Shown here piece after piece: positions 1 through 6,124 of a stretch of 6,124 nucleotides of DNA. Positions within the stretch are counted from its first letter, which is position 1; the number at the start of each line of letters is the position of its first letter. The stretch is from Chloroflexota bacterium (GTDB taxonomy: Bacteria > Chloroflexota > Dehalococcoidia > Lucifugimonadales > JADFKI01). Location of the stretch: the NCBI GenBank assembly GCA_022565015.1, contig JADFKI010000228.1, forward strand, positions 1 to 6,124, given 5' to 3'. The notes beneath the pieces are model-generated. The model was not told the DNA's origin. It saw only the letters and a program-made list of their open reading frames with translations, and ran no database searches. Position numbers and translations under genes: made by a program.

Positions 1-254
1 GGGAATCCCTGCAGGGCCGTCTTCAACAGCCTGTCGAACTTGACGAAGGGCTTTTCAAAGAAGACGACGTAGTCGATGTCCTCGCCGGTAACGCCGGCCT
101 GGTCCAGGCAGAACTGAATCGCGTTCTCGGGGTAACCGAAATCGTGCTTGATTCGTGTGAATCGCTCTTCTTCGGCCGCCGCCACCAGAACACCGTCTTC
201 CAACAGAGCGGCGGACGCGTCGTGAAAATAGCAGGATATTCCAAGTATTCTCAT
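1..254 (-). CDS. Carbamoyltransferase, NodU/CmcH family (N-terminal fragment)
   Basis: The reading frame is open from an ATG at 254-252 to the left edge and gives the first 84 residues; the rest lies outside. The start matches the NodU/CmcH/TobZ family: MRILGIS, then HDASAALL at residues 11-18, an acidic AAAEEERFTRIKHD block at 25-38, and an EKPFVKFDR block at 67-75. Known members move a carbamoyl group from carbamoyl phosphate, with ATP, onto a hydroxyl of a sugar or natural product. An N-terminal Kae1-like domain does the transfer and a C-terminal YrdC-like domain forms carbamoyl-adenylate; only the beginning of the first is visible here. The gene starts 16 bp after the stop of the 89-residue membrane protein, so the two are probably co-transcribed. 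The ribosome binding site is weak (GGGA about 10 bases upstream). Family assignment is firm; the acceptor cannot be told from this fragment. Confidence 0.9.
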   Translation of the reverse strand, partial: MRILGISCYFHDASAALLEDGVLVAAAEEERFTRIKHDFGYPENAIQFCLDQAGVTGEDIDYVVFFEKPFVKFDRLLKTALQGF

Positions 255-3200
255 GAAACATGTCCCAGGCTTAGAACTGATTTTTCAGTCCATCTAGGGT
301 GTTATCGACAGTGTCCCTTCGTATCCAACGCGTGCCGTTCCGCCTACTTAACGCAAGAGGGTCGGCGAAGAGCTTGAAGGGTATAGCAATGATAGGAACC
401 ATAACCCAGTAAATAATTGTCAGGACAATAATCATTTGGACGGTTCCGAGTATTACGGTAAATTTAAGCCATCCGGCCCAGATTATTCTTAAGGTATTCT
501 GCCTGGGCTTCGGTTGGGCTTGGCAATTTGCCGATTCCATGTCCAGATCAATCCATATCTACTATGGCATCTCAATAATTAAGATCAGGCGCCGCTGAAA
601 ACAGCCGGAAACTACCGTCAATACAGCATTAGTCCAGATTATCGATTATCTTGTCAAAGATGGCTTCGCCCGCCAGCTGATTCGCTAGGGGTGTCCAGTG
701 TCCATCGCATTCGAAATGTAGGCTTGTAGAGTCCTCACCCGACTCCTTCAAGTAGCTATCGAGCGAAGGCACCAGATTGAGATACTCGACTCCCATTTCC
801 TGAGAGAATTCCTCAAGTATTCTTCCGGGCTTATCTAAATCATACTGACGAGTCAGAGTATCCAGGTACTTCCATCCCGGCGAGTAGAGATCTGGGTTGC
901 GGCTTAGGTTCACGAGCAAAAACTTAGCATTATTCTCTTCACTTTCCTGCTTCATTCTTAGAGTCAGGGCCTTAACGATCTGCCACGCTTCCTCGTACTC
1001 GGGAGGGTAACGCTGCAGATATTCCATATACTGGGGATTCTGAGACCTTTCGACCAACCCAAGCCTCCACGTAATGTTGTGAAGAGGAGGAGAATCGCGC
1101 ACATTGGCTGCGAACCAGTCATATAGCTCGAGCCAGCCAAGAGCGTTAAACAACATACGATTCAAGAAGGGTCTCTGCAGAGGACTCGGTGTTGGGGGAG
1201 GAACATATTCCGGTTCTGGCAGGCGAATCAGCCCGCCATTCTCATCAACGGCAAAATAAGGCCTTATGGAGGCTCCCGGGCTGTGACCCAGAGCAAAGGA
1301 GCTATCCTTAAGGTCATTAGGATAGAATCCCAAGATTACCAGGTCTGGCTCATATCTGAATCCGTAGCGCTTAAGGCTTAGGTACTCCTGACCAGCTCCG
1401 AAACTCCACATGCCCAGATTGAAAACTTCAAACCTCATTCCTAATTCCGACTCGTTTAGTAGACGCTCCAGTACTTTGGGGTAAGTTTGCTCCAGATCGA
1501 CCGTTAAACTGAGAGTCATGGAATCGCCAAGAACGACAATACGATATACCCCGTCTTCTTTCCGTACAGTGTGCTCAATATCCCGGAAGCCCTCAGAGTT
1601 TATCTCTACCCAACTCTCGAAACATGATTTTCGATACACTCCCTCGACGTCAGGCTTTAGATACCAGCCGGTATACGGGTCACTCTGAAGAAAACGTTGA
1701 ACATCTGAGAGAGGGTCCGGAGGTTCGTCTGGTCTACCTGTGGAAATAGTCTGTGGCTTCTGCTGAGTCAATCTCACAACACCTTCCATTAAGGCAACCG
1801 CCAGGAGTACGCCGAATACAATGAGGCCAAGCTTGGCGAGAATACTCTTCACTCCCAATACCACGTTGAGGTACGGCCAAATTCATAATAGTGTATTGCC
1901 ACAATATCTAATAGTTGTTAGAGGTAAAAGGAAATACGGTAATTTTACGGATCAATTATTGGGGAAGGCTGCGAATCTATTCCTTCGAGCCGACAACAAC
2001 TGGATGCGGACCTACGTTGAGACCAACACAGCTCCCAAGACACGGCAAGGTTATCTCTACAACATCCAAGCACACATTAACCCCGTCATTGGTGGTGTGC
2101 GGCTACAGAAGCTCACCGGCCGGCACATCAAGGGCCTCTAGACAGCCATGCTGGACTATGGCCTGAGCAATCGGACCGTCCTCTGTCGCCGCCCCGCATT
2201 CGAGGGAGCGTCGAAGCGGGCTGTAACGTGGGAGTGCTGACCAGACATCCCGCCGATACTGCGTCACCGCCACGCCGGCAAGAAAAGTCTCGCAAACTTG
2301 GGAGGTTGATACATTCCAGGCGTTCCTGGATGCCGCCAAGGACAGCCCGTTTCTGGCCATTTACAAGCTGGCCGCGCTGTCCGGTATGAGCCGTGGTGAA
2401 CCGTGCAGGTTGAAGTTGGAGGTGGTCGACCTGAACGCGGGTTACCTCCGGGTTACCAGGACGCTACAGCACATCTACGGTGAAGGGCTTTTAGAAGGAC
2501 AGCCCAAGACCGACAGGTCCAGCGGACTCTCTCACTCAGAGCAAAAGCGATGGATGTCCTGAGAGCAGTATAAAAAGAGTTGCCCAGGCAGAGCAACGCC
2601 TCTCTATCGGGGAGCTATGGCGTGGTACGGGCCATGTCTTCGCCACTCAAATTGGCTCACCCATCGGCAGCGAGAGGGTAGCCAGAGACCTTGCCCGCAT
2701 CGTGCGAAAGTCGGGCCTGCCTCATCTCACGTTCCACGGCCTTCGACATACGGCAGCGTCACTAATGATCGCCGGAGGCGTTCACGCCAGGACTATAGCC
2801 GACATCCTGGGACACTCCAGAATCACAATGGACTTATATGGCCACTTGCTCAAGGGCGTTCAGAGGAGGCCGTAACCATCTTGGACAGCCAACTTTTCGG
2901 CACCTTGTGACTACATCAAGACCAAACGGTATTTTTGACGATAAAATTGGGCTTGGGTCTGATCACCTAAGCTCCTTTGTTACATGGCGGAGGGGACAGG
3001 ATTCGAACCTGCGATACCCGTAGGTATGCCTGTTTTCAAGACAGGTGCCTTCAGCCGCTCGGCCACCCCTCCGCGAATGGGGCAGTTGGCGTGGACGCAC
3101 TCCAACGCGGCAATATTATTGTAGTCCCTTGGACTTGCGGCGGGCAACCGGGTCTGTGGCCGCTTTCCCGTTGCCGAAGAGCCGGCTCGGGTGTACGCTG

Positions 3201-6124
3201 TGTCATCGATGTGGAATTCCGCGTGAGGCCCGTCGCCCTTTACCGGTGCGTGTCATGATTCATGTAGTAAGGCTTTTGGAGAGAAGATATGAAGATTACG
3301 GACGTCGAATGCCTTATTCTGGATAAGAAGTTTCCTTTTGTGAGAGTGTATACGGACGAGGGCCTGGTTGGGATCGGCGAATGCTTCTTCAGGCAGCCTA
3401 TCCTTTTCAAAACGGTCGTGGAGGAGATTCTCAAGCCCGTCTTGATTGGGAAGGACCCCACCGATACGGGGCTGCGCTTTCAGGATATGGCCCGCGCGTC
3501 CAACGCCGTGGAGCTTGGAGGAGGAATATGGTGTGCCATCGCCGGTCTGGACATCGCCCTGTGGGACCTCAAGGGCAAGGCGGTGGGCCAACCTATCCAC
3601 AAGCTCCTTGGCGGCAAGGTCCGCGACAAGATACGAATGTACGCCAGCTCATTGGACAGGAACCTGACACCCTTGGAAGAGGCGCGACGGGCCGCGTCGC
3701 TCGTCGAGCAGGGCTATAGCGGCTACAAGCTGCACAGCGCGGTCCCGGGCGCCATTGACGACCCATCCGACGGGACAATCGCCACCGTCACCGAGGTGCG
3801 GAAGGCGGTGGGCGACGATATCGATATTCTGGTCGACGTGAACGGTGCCTTCTCCGTCCATCACGCCATAGAGATAGGCAAGGCGCTCGAGGACCTGGGC
3901 GTCTTTCACTTCGAGGAGCCCAGACCGCACTGGGACCTTGAGGGCTTGGCCCAGGTGGCCGATGCCTTGACGATGCCCGTCGCGTCGGGAGAGATGATCT
4001 TTACGCATATAGAATTTCGCGACCTCATCGTGAGGGGTAAGGTCGATATCCTCCAGCCGGACATCATCAAGGCACCCGGGTTTACCGGGGCCCAAAAGAT
4101 CGCCACGCTGGCCGAGACCTTCGGCAAGCCGATCACCGTGCACAACATTCAACCAACACTCAGCGCGGTCGCTCACCTACACTTCTGCGCGGCATATTCC
4201 ATCGTACCCTACGCCCAGGAATACAACATCGAGCGCGTCTCCATTCGGGATGAGCGGCCCGTTCTGAAAGAGCCGCTGGTGGTTAAGGACGGCTACCTGG
4301 ATGTTCCGGAAGGCCCCGGCCTCGGAGTCGAGCTGGATGAAGAGGCCCTGAAGTTCTGGTCTCGGCGGTAAAGGGAGATAAGAATGAAGGCACTCGTTCT
4401 CGGGGGCAGCAGGTTCATAGGGCTGCATCTGGTGCGGCTCCTCGTTGAAAAGGGACACGAAGTCTCGGTGTTGAATCGAGGACAAACGAGCGTGGACCTG
4501 CCCGCCGAAGTCAATCGGCTCCATGCGGACAGGTACGATAAACGCCAGGTCGCGAAGGCGCTGGGCGGGCGGTCGTTCGACGTCGCATTCGACATCTCGG
4601 GATACGACCCCGATAGTCTGAAACCGGTGCTGAGCGCTCTCGAAGGCAACGTAGGACGCTTCGTGTTCTGCAGCACGACGGCGGTGTACGCTCCCAGTCA
4701 TACCCACCCCGTTAAGGAAGACTTCCCGCTCGATAGAGATTCGCCCCGCAAGTATTCCACCGACAAGATCGCCTGCGAGGATTTTTTAGGAGAAGCGCAC
4801 CGGGCTCGGGATTTCCCCGTGACGTTCATTCGCCCTCCCTACGTCTACGGTCCGGACAACTACATCGCCGCGCGGGAGTTCAGCTTCTTCGCCCGCCTGT
4901 CGCAGGGACGCAAGATCATCGTGCCCGGCGACGGCCTGAACCTGATCCACCTCGTACATGTAGACGACCTCGCTGAGGGCTTCCTGGCTGCGGCGAGCCG
5001 CGATAACGTCGTCGGTGAGGCTTACACCATCGCCAGCCCCGACCTGATAACCACGGCAGGATATGTGCAAGTTATCGCCGATGTCATGGGCGTGAAGCCG
5101 GATATCGTGAACGTCGAGCCTGCGGAGTATGAGGCTCTGGGCCAGGAGTTTTATCCATACGAGTGGAGGGCCAGCCAGTGCTACAGCACGGATAAGGCCC
5201 AACGAGACCTCGGCTGGACGCCGCGTTACCACATGCGCGACGGTCTCGAGATGACCTATCGCTGGTGGATGGATTCGGGCCTCGACAAAGAGCCCTGGGA
5301 CTTTTCGGCGGAGAACGCGGCGTTGTCCAAGCTCGGCAGCTGAGCGCCTACCTCTGCGCCTTGGCGTCAGAGCCTGCATTGCTGCGGCTTGCGCCCCCTG
5401 CGTCGTACCTGCGACTTTTCCGCCTGCCGCCTCCGCCGCGCCATTAGCGTCTGGCCGGGTCTAGGGCCACCAGGGCCGGAGAGACCCGATGCCGGCGCAT
5501 CATCTGCACCTAGCTGCCGGACATCAACAGCCACGCGCAAGGACCTGCGATTACCGCTCATATTCCGGCGGCCAACGTCTAAACGACAACGTAGGTTCCC
5601 ATGGCCAGCGTAGGTTAAGAGCGGGAGTTGTGGAGCGATAGCGTATCATACAGCCCATTGGAAATTCTTTTACGAGGAGCCTGAAGTGAGAAGAAACGTG
5701 CTGCGCGAGCTTTTGGACGCTGACAAGCCAAGCGTCGGGACCCATATACACAGCATTTGGCCCGGCATGGTGGAGGTAATCGGCTACAGCGGCGCCATCG
5801 ATTACATCGAGTTCTCGGGGGAGTACGCGCCATATGACCTGGCGGCGCTGGAGAACTTCGGCAGGGCCGTCGACCTCTTCGACAACATGTCTTCAATGAT
5901 GAAGATCGAGCAGCAACCCCGAACGTACCTCGGGGTCAGGGCCCTGGGATCAGGCATTCAGAACCTCCTGTTCGCTGACATTCGGACGCCTGACGATGCC
6001 AGGAACGCCGTCGCGTCGGCCAGGGCGGAGTCGCCCAGCACGGGCGGGCTCGTTGGCGTTGGCATGCGTCGCGACGTTGGCTACGTGATGGAGGTAGGCG
6101 GGGAGAGCTATGTCCAGGCGCTGG

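Overview
This 6.1-kb bacterial window is split by an intact tRNA-Ser(UGA) gene and the wreck of a tyrosine integrase beside it. The lineage is uncertain. The right half is GC-rich and holds a galactonate-dehydratase-like enolase-superfamily enzyme, a CSP41-like SDR and an HpcH/HpaI aldolase. Such gene sets are frequent in Chloroflexota (SAR202/Dehalococcoidia-like) and other heterotrophs, but this is only a weak guess.

Left block (1-1864, all minus strand, transcribed leftwards, visibly richer in A+T). Transcription order is an SGNH/GDSL hydrolase with one N-terminal membrane anchor, an 89-residue membrane protein resembling the small SxtJ/SxtK-type partners, and the N-terminal 84 codons of a NodU/CmcH-type carbamoyltransferase that runs off the left edge. 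This gene trio is typical of O-modification (carbamoylation, acylation or deacylation) of secreted glycans or small molecules.

Middle (1865-3072). An AT-rich gap leads into a tyrosine recombinase pseudogene on the plus strand (about 1980-2910). It is recognisable from its core-binding domain to its C-terminal tail, but it is broken by an in-frame amber codon and several frameshifts and has lost the first catalytic arginine. It points at the 3' end of the tRNA-Ser gene (minus strand), with a terminator-like hairpin between them. This is the usual layout of an integrated element's edge, so the left block is probably cargo of an old genomic island now fixed in place.

Right block (3289-6124, plus strand). 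A mandelate racemase/galactonate dehydratase-like enzyme and an extended SDR are 12 bp apart and form a tight pair. After a 342-bp gap with no gene comes the 5' part of an HpcH/HpaI-family aldolase. Together they suggest oxidation or epimerisation of a sugar, dehydration of the aldonate, and cleavage of the 2-keto-3-deoxy acid. Two of the three differ from their best-known relatives at catalytic positions (Asn185 in the dehydratase, Tyr47 in the aldolase), so substrates and even reactions are open.
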